A DNA stretch of 64,000 nucleotides, from NCBI RefSeq assembly GCF_022376445.1, contig NW_025954985.1, positions 310,001 through 374,000 of the forward strand. Reading direction: 5' to 3'. Shown here piece after piece: positions 22,922-33,600 of this stretch. This DNA is from Fomitopsis serialis (taxonomy: Eukaryota; Basidiomycota; Agaricomycetes; Polyporales; Fomitopsidaceae). The notes beneath the pieces were generated by a model. The model did not search any database, was not told the origin of the DNA, and was given only the letters and a program-made list of their open reading frames with translations. The position numbers were made by a program, and so were the translations under genes. Every line of letters begins with the position of its first letter. Positions within the stretch are counted from its first letter, which is position 1.

Positions 22922-25405
22922 ATGGCTGCCTCAATCCCCGTCCCCGGCCTCAACAAGCTCTCCCTCAGTCTCGATAAACCGTAGTCGTCCTCGCCATTGC
23001 GCGGGATGACATCTGACACCGCCTTCCAGGAAGACAAAATGAAGCATATGCACCACGAAAGCCAGTCCGAGGCTCACAGGGTATGCACCCTCTTGCGCAC
23101 GCAAAGACATACCAGCTCATACTTTCGCGTAGATCTTCCGTGAGTCCGCTGGACACGGAGCCAGAGGTCTCCTCCCTCAAACCGTCAACCCGGTACGTTT
23201 CTTCATGTTTTGCTGAATCAAGGGGACATCTCTTCATATGGGCTGCTCGGTGACATCGACTGAGAGCGTCTGTTGGGCGCCGAACGCGCAGACGGCCTCG
23301 CGGGCACTAGCGCGGCGCCCACCAGGTACCGCAAGCCAGCTTAGCTGGGCGCGTGTTGCTCTCTTCGGGCGACTCACTAGTGCAGCATCTCACTAGACAC
23401 CGTCGCCGCGCATGTTATGTGCTGGAACTCGAGGCCTACAGCGCATCCGTTGTGCGCGACTGCGGATGTGCTGTAGGAGGGTCATCCTCGGTGTTTTTGT
23501 TGCGCTGCGGAATTACATTGAGAAATCGCGTTACTCCAGCCCTCGCTCCCTACGAGCGCTGCACTGAGAACGTGATGAACTGCGTACCCTGCAACGAACA
23601 TGGCGTCCTGTCAGACCCTTGCTGACGCGTGTCTAACAGGATGAAGAGACCGTGCCTGGTATCCTGCATCCGGGCAGCACGGGCGTCATCTACTGCTCCG
23701 ACCGTGCGATGGCCAACGGGTTCAACTACGCCTCCTCGCACGAGTGGTCCAACCTCGGCCAGGGCGCGCCCGAGACGGGCGACATCCCCGGCGCGCCGCC
23801 GCGGCCGTCGAACGTCGAGCTCACCTTCGACTCACTCGAGTACGCGCCCACCACGGGTGTGAAGGGTGCGTGTCGTCCTCTTCGGGCTGAGACTGAGTCT
23901 GCTGGGTGCAAGTGACGTGATGCTGACGTGCGTTGACAGGGCTCCGCGAGGCGGTGGCGAACCTGTACAACCATACGTACCGCCAGGGGAAGGCCAGCCA
24001 GTACACGTACGAGAACGTGTGCATCGTCCCCGGTGGGCGCGCGGGCTTGTCGCGTGTCGCTGCGGTCATTGGTGATGTCTATACGGTGAGCGCGCTGCTT
24101 AGTACTGTCGTTGCTTGTCTGACGCGATCTGCAGTCGTACCAAGTCCCCGACTACACTGCGTATGACCAGGTCCTGGGTGCGTTCAGAAGGCTCGTGCCC
24201 GTCCCTACCACGTGAGCCACCATTGTGCGCCCTGTATCTAGCGTTCTTAGATTGTTGCAGCTTGGAAGAGGAAGAAAATTACCACTTGAACATCGATCAG
24301 ACACGCAAGGATATCAGGAGTCAGGGCATCCAGGTCCTCATCGCCTCGAACCCGCGCAACCCGACCGGGCAGGTCATTCGTGATGGCGAGCTGAATGACC
24401 TCGTCGCTCTCGCGCGCGAGAGCAGCACGACGGTTATTCTGGACGAGGTGCGTGGGAGGTGTCTGGGTCAACGAGTTGTATTTGATGGGTGTGACCGGCA
24501 GTTCTACTCGTGGTACCTCTACCCGGAAAAAGAAGAGGACTTCGGCAAGTCCGTGTCCAGCGCTGAATTCATCGATGATGTGAACCAGGTAAGCGGACGT
24601 ACCCGTGATCGTCTACAGTGTAGTCTAAACATGGCTCTCCCTTAGGACCCCATCGTCATCATCGACGGTCTGACGAAGGTAAGCTCGATCCGACGCAGTA
24701 AGGACGTCAGCTGATGCAAGCGTACGTAGAACTGGCGTCTCCCAGGCTGGCGCGTCTGCTGGGTCGTCGGGCCCAAGAACCTCGTCACCGCGCTCTCCCA
24801 GTCCGGCTCCTTCCTCGACGGCGGGGCGAACCACCCGCTCCAGCTCGCCGCGATCCCCCTGCTCGACCCGGAGCGCGTCAAGCAGGAGAAGCTCTCGCTC
24901 CAGAAGCACTTCAAGCACAAGCGCGACCACGTCCTCGCGCGGCTGAAGGCGATCGGGTTCAAGGTGCGCGTGCCGCCGCACGCGACGTTCTACGTGTGGC
25001 TCGACCTCGAGAGCCTGCCCGCGCCGATCAACAACGGGCTGACGTTCTTCGAGGAGCTCCTCAAGGAGAAGACGATCGTGATCCCGGGGATCTTCTTCGA
25101 TATCAACCCATCCCACGGAGGAACCTGTTCAACTCGCCGTGCCACCACTTGTGCGGCTGTCGTTCGGGCCGCCGCTTGAGGACCTGGACAAGGGTGGGTG
25201 TCCCTCCGTCTCGCTCTCCCATATGCGTACCTTGCTCCGGTGTGCGGCGTGTTGAGATCGGTGTGCTGATCGGCTGTGCGTGTTGTCAGGTCTGGACGCG
25301 ATGGCGCGCGTGCTGCAGAAGGCGCGGGGCGAGGGCAGGCGCCACTTTGGGCACGGGTACAAGAAGAGTATCGACTCGCCCACCGCTCTCGCGACGTTTG
25401 TCTGA
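22922..25405 (+). CDS. PLP-dependent class I/II aminotransferase
   Basis: This is a fold-type I aminotransferase that uses pyridoxal phosphate to move an amino group between an amino acid and a keto acid. The substrate cannot be read from sequence. The start at 22922 gives MAASIPVPGLNKLSLSLDKP, and short exons follow. Then comes GLREAVANLYNHTYR, the cofactor region VCIVPGGRAGLSRVAAVIGD, and NPRNPTGQVI, the conserved Asn/Pro loop. VILDEFYSWYLYP has the Asp and Tyr that contact the PLP ring, and IDGLTKNWRLPGWR has the Schiff-base Lys. GHGYKKSIDSPTALATFV ends the protein at TGA 25403-25405. The Lys codon is the last before an intron. Single bases are missing near 22980, 25117 and 25152. Length, about 480 residues, is normal. 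It is expected to be cytosolic; no targeting signal is seen. Confidence 0.85.
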
Positions 25406-26253
25406 ACGGGCTGGTCTGTTCTTTCTTTTTTCTTCTAGGGCTCTTCCACGAACATCGTTCCTGGACGGCTGTGCTGCGTGTCGGAGTGGAGCTTGATTGA
25501 GCGTGGGAGGGCCCGGGCGTGTGTCGAGGGACGAAGGCGAAGTGCGAAGAAGGTGGATGGAGGACGAGAAGTGATGGAGATGCGTTGTACAGGTATGTGG
25601 GCGTATATGTATGTATTGATGTGCGGAGACGTGATCTTAAAACAATTGTACCCTGTTAACTCGGCTGGACATTCGTCGCGCTTGTCGTAGTCGCGACTCC
25701 GAGACAGACCCGCGGGTGTCCCCGATAGTGGAAAGGGGGTCAAGTCATCGCGTGGGTATGTGAAACGGGCCTGATAGTAAGATGTGGGGTAGATCCAGCA
25801 ATGACTGCGTTCACATGGACATCCGATGTTGCACTCTCAGGCTCCCGTCTGTCACGACCCACGAGTCTGCCGTGACGAGCAACGCAGCGGGGCGATCGTT
25901 GGGCAGTGTTGCGTTCTGCGTTTAGTTCGCAGACCGGTCGGTACTACCTGGGCTTGTGATAAGTATATTGTAGCTCCCAAGCCAAGACGTTCGTCATGCA
26001 AGGAAGACGACAGCCTGATGAGCAATGCCAGTGACTGAGTGTGAGAGGAATGGCGTGCACTTGATGCGTTCGTAGTGATACTAGAGAACACTGCTGTGCA
26101 CGGATTCCAGAACTATTGCACACCGGTACCGGCCGGAGTTCCGGTGAGTGCCTGAGGCTTGAGTGCCAGTGGGTGGGATACGTGACTGGGAAAGTATCCG
26201 GGTCTTAGCGTATACAAGACAATGAGCACATGTAGATCTGAGAACGGAGCACG
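25406..26253. other. Intergenic, no gene seen
   Basis: The stretch runs from the aminotransferase stop to the foldback element. No recognisable exon on either strand; frames are under 105 codons. Confidence 0.5.
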
Positions 26254-26510
26254 AGTACTACTGTACCGTTCGACCTCTAGTTCACGGGGTGTGACCTGTG
26301 ACCAATGAACTAACGAATCCCTAGTTCATAGGCCTGTGAACCGTGACATTACCATAACGGTAATTTGGCGCCCGTAGGGCGCCGGAAGCGCCGAGAAGGA
26401 TAGAAAAGCGCTCCCGGAACGGCTTGTGACCTGTGACATTGAACTAAACCCTAGTTCAGAGGGGGTGCGACCTGTGACTGAACTTGAGGTCGAAATGGTA
26501 CAGTAGTACT
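26254..26510. mobile_element. 257 bp foldback/MITE-like element
   Basis: Both ends form an inverted repeat of about 32 bp: the left begins AGTACTACTGTACC and continues TTCGACCTC then AGTTCA, and the right end is its reverse complement with a few changes. Inside, GACCTGTGAC occurs three times (near 26296, 26430 and 26468). Small hairpins of the type GAACTA..TAGTTC occur twice, and GGCGCCCGTAGGGCGCC occurs once near 26368. There is no coding capacity. This structure fits a non-autonomous DNA element. I could not see a clear target-site duplication, so its exact ends are provisional. Its termini do not match those of the 6.4 kb element at 30401-36791, so it is not an obvious internal deletion of it. 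Confidence 0.75.
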
Positions 26511-27849
26511 TACATGAGGAGCGCTACCGGTGATTATGGGTCCATATCAAGTCGGTAGGCTCGGAGATTGAGCGGGTGTACGGCAGTCGGCACATGCGAT
26601 GATGCCAGGGCAAACGCCGAAGGGGCCAGATCCCGATCTGCGTGACGGTAGTAGCCCGATTTGGGCAAAACGTCGCTGCGTCGCTAGTCTCCGTTGCCTG
26701 CCTAAATAACGCTTCGCCTCCTCCTTCATATCGACCGCCTCTCATCATGGGTGGTGCTCTCGCCGAGTTAACGACCGACTCCAACGCTCTGATACGGGAG
26801 ATCGCAGGCGGCCGCCGAGGCGTCTTCCGTCGACCTCAAATGGGTAAGTCGTACCAGAACTTTGCGTTTTATTGCCCTCGCTTTCGAGCGAAGAAGAATC
26901 TCTCACTGATCTCTCATGAGGTGTGAGACGGCCGCGGACGAGTGCCCCACATGGGCATGGGCCCGGCCATCGAGATGCACTCACATCAGGCCTCGCATCA
27001 GGCGCGCGGAATCACGACGGTCCGCGTGCTGCCTCCCGACCTACTTTTCCCTGCCTCGCTACGTGCATATTGCTACACGAGACGTTCTGCGACATCCTTT
27101 CTCAACGATGTGCCGGATAGGCGTAGGTATCCAATGCGATGGGCCTCCGGAATTTAGGTGGCCGCTGGGAATCCCGGGAAAGTCGGACACAAGCAGGCGC
27201 GATGCCGGCACTGGTGTGATGAGTTCCCGAGTTCTTCGCACCACGACTTTCGGGCTCGCGGGAAGGTCGTCCGCCCGTCGTCGTGCCAGCCCGGTGCTGT
27301 CGAGCCAGGATCGAGGATCTGGTCGATCGCTAATTTAGCGGAGGCGGTCGCCAGGTTGTGGACGCAAGCGAGTCCGTGCGTCGCTTCGCGGCAGGTCACC
27401 AGTATCATCCCAGTCTGCTCATGCCGTACAACATTCCACGCCACTCAGGGTTGTGCCCCTGCACATTGCCACTACAGACCCGGGTCAATCCCCGAAGCTT
27501 CGTGCGCTGTGATCGCATTGAGTTGCGCGTGGATCGCACGTCGTGCCTTCATCGACGCGATCCACGTATGCGGAGTGCCTGATTACTTCCGCGAAGTCAA
27601 ACGGTGCCACAGGGCGTGAACATAGCAGAGTGTACTCCATTCCAGATCTAATTGCAGGGTATTAATAACAGCGATGCAGTTATGCGAGGAAGTGTTGCTG
27701 AATCCAAATCCAACTCCAGATGATAGCATTGTACTAACGATAGCGATGACGACGAAGACGATGGCAGCATAGATCCCATAGATGCATGTATCCCGTATAT
27801 GCATGTGCAGTCAGAGGCGTTAGCGAGTCGTGGCAGCGCAGCCTCGCGC
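26511..27849. other. Intergenic, no supported gene
   Basis: A possible first exon at 26748 (reading MGGALAELTTDSNALIREI, followed by GTAAGT) has no recognisable downstream partner. The segment near 26960 with MGMGPAIEMHSHQ is open but unassigned. The rest carries the 3' side of the FAD monooxygenase gene. Nothing further is supported. Confidence 0.4.
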
Positions 27850-29845
27850 TCATGTCGTCGTCTCGTTCACAGACTGGATGCCCATGTTGGCCCAGCTGAA
27901 TACGCCCATCTGGGACTGACGGTTCTGGCCATCGCTGTTTGCGCGCGCGCGCAGCAGGCCCCACTGGAACCACCAGTTGTCGGCCTCGTCCTCGCAGTCG
28001 TAGCCGAAGATCGTGCGGATGGTGACCCACTGTTCGCCCTCGCCGCCGCCCGTGTCGTCGCCCTCGAGGACGTTCTTCCCGGCGCGGTACTTCGCTCGCA
28101 TCCCGTTGTCCCGCTTCTCCTGCTCGGGGCCGTGCTCCATGGTGATCAAACTGACCATGGACACTTCGCCCTCGAGTACATCTTGACAGCGCTGCCTCCG
28201 GAGATCGTGGAATGCGTAGAGGAACTCGGACGCTTGTTCGGGGATAGTCAGGTGGTGATACAGCTTTCCCAGGACTGCGGCATCTTCGATGGCCATCGCA
28301 GTGACCTGAATACTACCGGACTACATTGCATGATGATCAGCGCGTGCAGCATGATGCGTTCGCGCACATGCTTACCGCGATGGGGTGAGCTGCCTGCCCT
28401 ATGACGAGTAGCCGCCCACTCTCGTGCACCCAGTCTTCGAGGTTTTCGTAGACGTTGATGGCCACACGGGTGACACGATCGGCACCATGCACGCAGTGAT
28501 ACAAACTCGAGCTACATCAGTCCATCGCCACACGCAGTTTCAGCCTACGAGAACGCTCACTTCGGGTCTATCTCGGTGGGCAGGAGGCTGATGAGCTCCG
28601 CCTTCGCCGTTGGTGGGTCGCTGTAGCTACCCTCCACCGGGAAGTCTCCTCTGAAGAAATGGTGGAAGGCGATTTCACGGCCTTGTTGCTGAACCTGTGT
28701 CAGTTGCACGACTGTGCACCAGAACAATATAACGCACTTACAATGGGGTATCCCGTGGAACCGCAACCGTTCCCCATGGCGCAATATACAGGATTCTATA
28801 CGCGAAAGAGGTCTGGCTTCAGTCACACAAGCGGGACACAAGACTAACCCCTTGCACTTTTTCTAATAGCCGCTTCTCTTCCGGCGACATGTCTTTTGTT
28901 GCAGTTTCGGAGCCAAATTGTGCACTTCAGGCATCACCGGAGTCAGCACACACATAATACGCCGAATGAGGACGAACGCACTCAAACAAGGCCATCCCGG
29001 AAGGCTGGATGCGTTCTTCACGTCCAAGTACCATGCGTCGACACATGCCCCGCTCGCCATCAGCGCCGATGATGAGGTCTGCTCGCACGACCTCCCCGGA
29101 CGCCAGCTTCACTGCGCCATCTTCAGGCTCGATATCGACCACTTGCGCGTTGTACCGAATCTCGGCGCCTTGCGACGCCGCTGCTTCGTGGAGCATCTGA
29201 CATAGGTCGCCATGCTACATAGCAGCTAGTCAGCACCGTTGGATGAGGTCAGATCTCGCGAAACGCACCGTCATGAGCATGAACTCTCCCCGAGTCTCTC
29301 TAAGCAGTTCGTCGTCCCATTGTTGCACACCAAGGAGCTGCCCCGTATGGTCTGATTTCACAGCTTAGGATCAGATCAACCGGATAGCAGCTAAGGACGG
29401 CAGCTCACATTGCGAGAAGAGGAGAGGGTGCGACGTCAAGCCGACCTCCTTCATTATGTCCTTCAAGCCCCAGTGGAAGAGCACTTTGGACATGTTGGGC
29501 GGTATACGAACGCCGCCAGGACCCCGCTGTTGCGAACACGGTAAGTCTATCACATACGTCCTCTGGCGGACCACTCACGTTCGAGTTGCCATCGCCCTTC
29601 TCCAGAACCGTCACGCGATGCCCAACGCGCGTAAGAGCGAAAGCAGCTGCGAGGCCAGCGACGCCTGCACGCGCGTGTGTCAAGACATGAGACCGCGTTC
29701 ATTCCAGGAATGCTCGCGGCGCGTACCTGCTCCGACCACGATGAAGTGAATCTTGAGCTCAGCTGTGCTCGAGGATGCGTCCTGCACGTCGCCACGTCAT
29801 GCGCAGTTCAGAAGGTAGGAGAGAGGCACGTACCACTCCGTTCAT
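27850..29845 (-). CDS. FAD-dependent monooxygenase, salicylate-hydroxylase-like
   Basis: This is a group A flavoprotein monooxygenase that would use NAD(P)H and O2 to hydroxylate an aromatic or similar substrate. It starts at 29845 (MNGV, then an intron, then DASSSTAELKIHFIVV). The FAD-binding GxGxxG lies in VVGAGVAGLAAAFALTRVGH and is followed by VTVLEKG. The ribose-binding arginine region is GPGGVRIPPNMSKVL. The DG motif is ADLIIGADGERG. The third FAD motif, usually GDAAHP, reads IGQAAHPIA, with Gln replacing Asp. The C-terminal region is IEDAAVLGKLYHHL and onward to QSVNETTT, stop 27850-27852. At least seven introns are needed. The protein is close to full family length. The substrate is unknown; the gene has no catabolic partners beside it in this window. 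Confidence 0.85.
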
Positions 29846-30394
29846 AGCTGGCAGGGCTGATTTGATATCTGACAGGGACCAGGAGAGGGTGGGGACGACG
29901 GGACGCTGAAATGGCTATATACCGGATCATGTCCTGCGCGTTGAAAAGGGATTCCCGAAGGGACCCTGATTCGTCGCAGTGGCTGATGCGGCCGCAGACA
30001 CCGGCAGAAGGCGCACCGCTGTTCATCAGAACCGCTCGATTTACTTCCGCCCCCCGTCCATGCATCACATAGGCGCCCGCCCCTGCAGTCGATACTTGCC
30101 ATTCTCGGCCGTTTATCGGCCCTCCCCGGCCTCGGACAGATCCGTCCCACGGGCCTGCGCCCACCCGACGCCACACTGCCTTCTTCTGCCTGCTGCCACC
30201 GCCAGTCAACGTCCCTCCAGACTTCCGCTCTTCAAGGTGTATCGCACTACCCTCCCTCAAGTCATCGCGTGTGTGGCGAGACATTGCGGTGCGGTGTGGC
30301 CTCTGGCTGCATGTGATTCGATCGGCGTCAAATTTTCCGCAATGATATCGGCTAACCGCTTGGCTAGACCCAGAGCGTCCAAAATTATAATCCC
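29846..30394. other. Intergenic, promoter side of monooxygenase
   Basis: The region lies between the monooxygenase start and the left end of the transposon. Open frames on both strands are GC-rich and without motifs. The promoter of the minus-strand monooxygenase should be here. Confidence 0.45.
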
Positions 30395-30400
30395 GCGAAA
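30395..30400. repeat. Target-site duplication GCGAAA, left copy
   Basis: The six bases directly before the left terminal repeat are GCGAAA. The same six bases directly follow the right terminal repeat at 36792-36797. This is what is expected of a duplicated insertion site. Confidence 0.8.
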
Positions 30401-30439
30401 GCAAGGGGCGGCAGGTATTTAATTTTCGTACACAATGCC
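30401..30439. repeat. Left terminal inverted repeat, bipartite
   Basis: It begins GCAAGGGGCGGCAG (14 bp), then 13 unrelated bases, then GTACACAATGCC (12 bp). Both conserved blocks are found at identical spacing, in inverse orientation, at 36753-36791. Confidence 0.9.
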
Positions 30440-30629
30440 AGGTTTTTCAGGAAATCCGCCATCCAGGCCCCACCACCCCCCCACCCCCGGTAATTTTTAT
30501 TTGTAAAAGTCGCCGAAAGCTCGAGACCACCCCCCCTACCCCCATTTCGCAGAAAAAAGTGCATATATTCGTCAAAAAAGCTGCAACCGCAAACCTCTGA
30601 GCTCGCCGGCGGCCGCGGACACGACTACA

Positions 30630-33600
30630 CTACTCTTTCCTCCCCTTCTTCTTTGGCCTCACGTCTGCCGGCTCTGCAATTCGTTTCTTCCCTTTCCCCT
30701 TCCCACTGGACTGCCCCGCCGTCTCCTTCCCCGCCGTCTCCTTCCCAGCCGTCTCCTTCGCCTCCGAGTCGCCTTTCTCTTTCGCGTCGGGCTTACCTTT
30801 TTCCAGTCCACAGTAGATGCGTTCATTGCGTGACACGGAGTCCGAGATGTCGTCTTTGGCAGAAATCGGAGCATCCGGGTGCTTTGCTGCTAAGTGTTCC
30901 TGCATATTGTATGACCAGAATACGATGTCGTCGTCAATATTATTGCCCCGCTGTGGCGGGCGGTTCGCTTCACAGATCTTGCATATCACAGGGCGATTTG
31001 TGCTTGGACCCGATTTGGTTGAGACCGCTGCCGAGGCGATGTTGAACTGACTGAAGAGGCGACAGTCTGACTCGGCTCGAAGAGCATTCCTCGTTTTTCG
31101 GAGACCTATTTTGCAGGTTCCTGTCCGGCCGCAGAAGCCGCATGGTGATTTGCCGACCTTCATGAATCACATAATGGCACATTGAGCAAGACTTCAATGG
31201 TAGAGATTTCGATGATTGCTCACCTGCATTTTGAGCTTCTTTGGGCTCGGATCCGGTAGTGAGAGCATCTTCGCGAGTATGTGCGTACCAATGTGGTCTC
31301 GCATCTTCTTCAGACTGACCTCTGCGTCGCAGCAGAAGCAATTGGCACATCCTTGTTGTGGCCCCATCTCTAGGGCCGCTGTCCCTTCTTCGCTCGTGAA
31401 GATATACTCACCGCCACCGGATGCGCGCAATGGGAAAGTTGGGGTAGGTGTCCGCACTGGTATCAAGTGTTGGTTCTCCTTGACACGAGCCCACATTAAT
31501 TCCGTGAGCGAGGAAAGTGAGCCAGACTTGAATTTCCAAACGAAGCACGTCGGATCGGATAGTTGCGGTGCTAAGGTGGCCTTGACCGCCTGAGTGACCT
31601 GAGCAGATAGCTCAATAAGGGTCGACTTTCTTGACGCCGACGTGTTTGCAGCATCGCCGCCATCGATGGCATTGAAGGATTCAAACTCGCCCGTCCAGAT
31701 CCAAGTACTCGCGTCCTCTTGAGTCAAGGTGAGCACTTGTCCTACAAAGTGAATGTTTGTCGTCGGGTTGCTGATCTCGCGCATCGCTACAGACTCCACC
31801 GATGTACCATTAGCCATCTTCAGGTCGCTGACACGGAGGATCGCCAGCGCAGCTGTATTCCGGATACGGATGAAGGTAGCGACAAACTCGCCCATGACAA
31901 AGCGATCACCAACGATGGAGTCGGAGTCATCTTCGGGAGGTGGTGGTGCGCGCGAGAATGTACGTATCTTCTTGACACCTTGCACTCGAGCCAGTCGGTC
32001 TGACGATTTGCGCCCATCAATGGTGGCGAGGAAGTAACGGACGGCCGCGGACTTGTGAACATCAACACCGTCGACATTGAGCCACTGCTTGTCGCATTTG
32101 CGAGCTGTGTCTAGGTCGCGGTCACCAACTTCCGGGAGCAAGTCATCAAGCTCGACGCGACAGGTATCCTCATTTGCATGCGGGAGGTCGTGTGGCTTGG
32201 GTCCTGACGGTTCGTCACTAGGGTGTTCCAGGTTTCCAGCATGGAGAGCTGGAGCATCCAAGTCAAAATCTTCGTTGAGTCCAACGTAGTCCTTCCCGAA
32301 CGGCCGGAGGAGATCAATATCATCCGGCAATTGTCCTAGGTCAATTTTTGTTTGGTTCAACAACTTCATAACCTCCCGCAGACCAGTGTTCCATACGGTT
32401 TGCAGGCTAACTAGCTCCACCCGTACATCGCCCTTCCATGACTTCGGGTTTGTGTGGTCCACACCCTCGGCACCTTCAAGACGTAGGCGGCGATGTCCTC
32501 GGTTCCAGGACGGATGCTGTGCGAAGATCTGGCAGATGTCAGCCGCAGTTGCAGCACGCTGTGACAGCTGGAGAATATCGACATTGTGTGAGCTGTACAT
32601 GTCCCGGTATGTCCCAAAGTTCCCCTCGAGACGATCGGTGCCATCTTGAGTTATGTAGTAGCGATCTCCAGGACAAAGGAGCTTCATCCTGGCCGTCGTC
32701 CAGAATATATTCTTGATGAAAGTCTGGACATCATAGTACCACTGCCCGGGGCAGAACGCAGTCCGGTTACGCCGATAGAGCAGGCAGAGTAAGTGCGCAG
32801 CTGCTGAGAGCTTCGTCAATTGTTCTGACAATGACAAGGTTGGTGTTATGAATGGTTCGACAAGGTAGCCCGCAAACATCCCAAGCAAAACGAGCGGACG
32901 ATTCTCAGCTTCTCTGGCAAAGTTGTCTGCTTTCGCAAGGCTCTTGAGCGATTGGAGCAACGCAACAGCGACCGGAACATTTTGGTGATCTTTGTGATCG
33001 AAGAGCGAGGTAAGCTTCGAGTCCTTGTATCCCAGGACAGCCGTGAATTTCTGCCTGAGTAGTGTTGGCGTTACATGGTAGTCTGCAACGAGGACACCTG
33101 CAGCGCCACGGAGAAGGGTCGCAAAGTCTAGCATGGTGACGTGGTGACGGTCAGTTCAGCTATCACCGAGTGATACGAGATGGGAAGCACTCACTCTTAA
33201 ACTTATGTTTATAGTCTATTGTCATCGTGCGCCCTTTACTTCCGCATTGCAGGTTCATACGGTGAAGGGGCGAGAGGAGCCGGTACAGTGCGCTCATAGT
33301 GTTTGCAGACAGTCTCTCGGCCATCAAGACACGATGAAGAGCCCTGCGGCGTGTGGCGTCACCATCAGAACCTACACACCAGAGTTCACCGTAGCGCTCC
33401 TCGTACGTCTGCTTCGAGTCCGGCGCGGGCTTCCCGTTTTCCCAAGCATCAATGGCAAGTTTAATCCATTCGGCTTGCTTGACGTCGCGCTCAGTTTTGT
33501 TCGTCCCAGATATCATGATGGGGAACACAGTGTAGTCATCGTGTCCAAATGCGGCAAGGCCCATCATAGTCGCTTCCTTTGCAACAGCCATAGACCCGTC

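Noticed and set aside
26254..26510. The foldback element as an internally deleted copy of the 6.4 kb transposon
   Set aside because: Terminal sequences (AGTACTACTG versus GCAAGGGGCGG) are unrelated.
26748..27120. A short plus-strand gene starting MGGALAELTTDSNALIREI
   Set aside because: A good-looking first exon and donor are present, but no downstream exon continues it into a recognisable protein.
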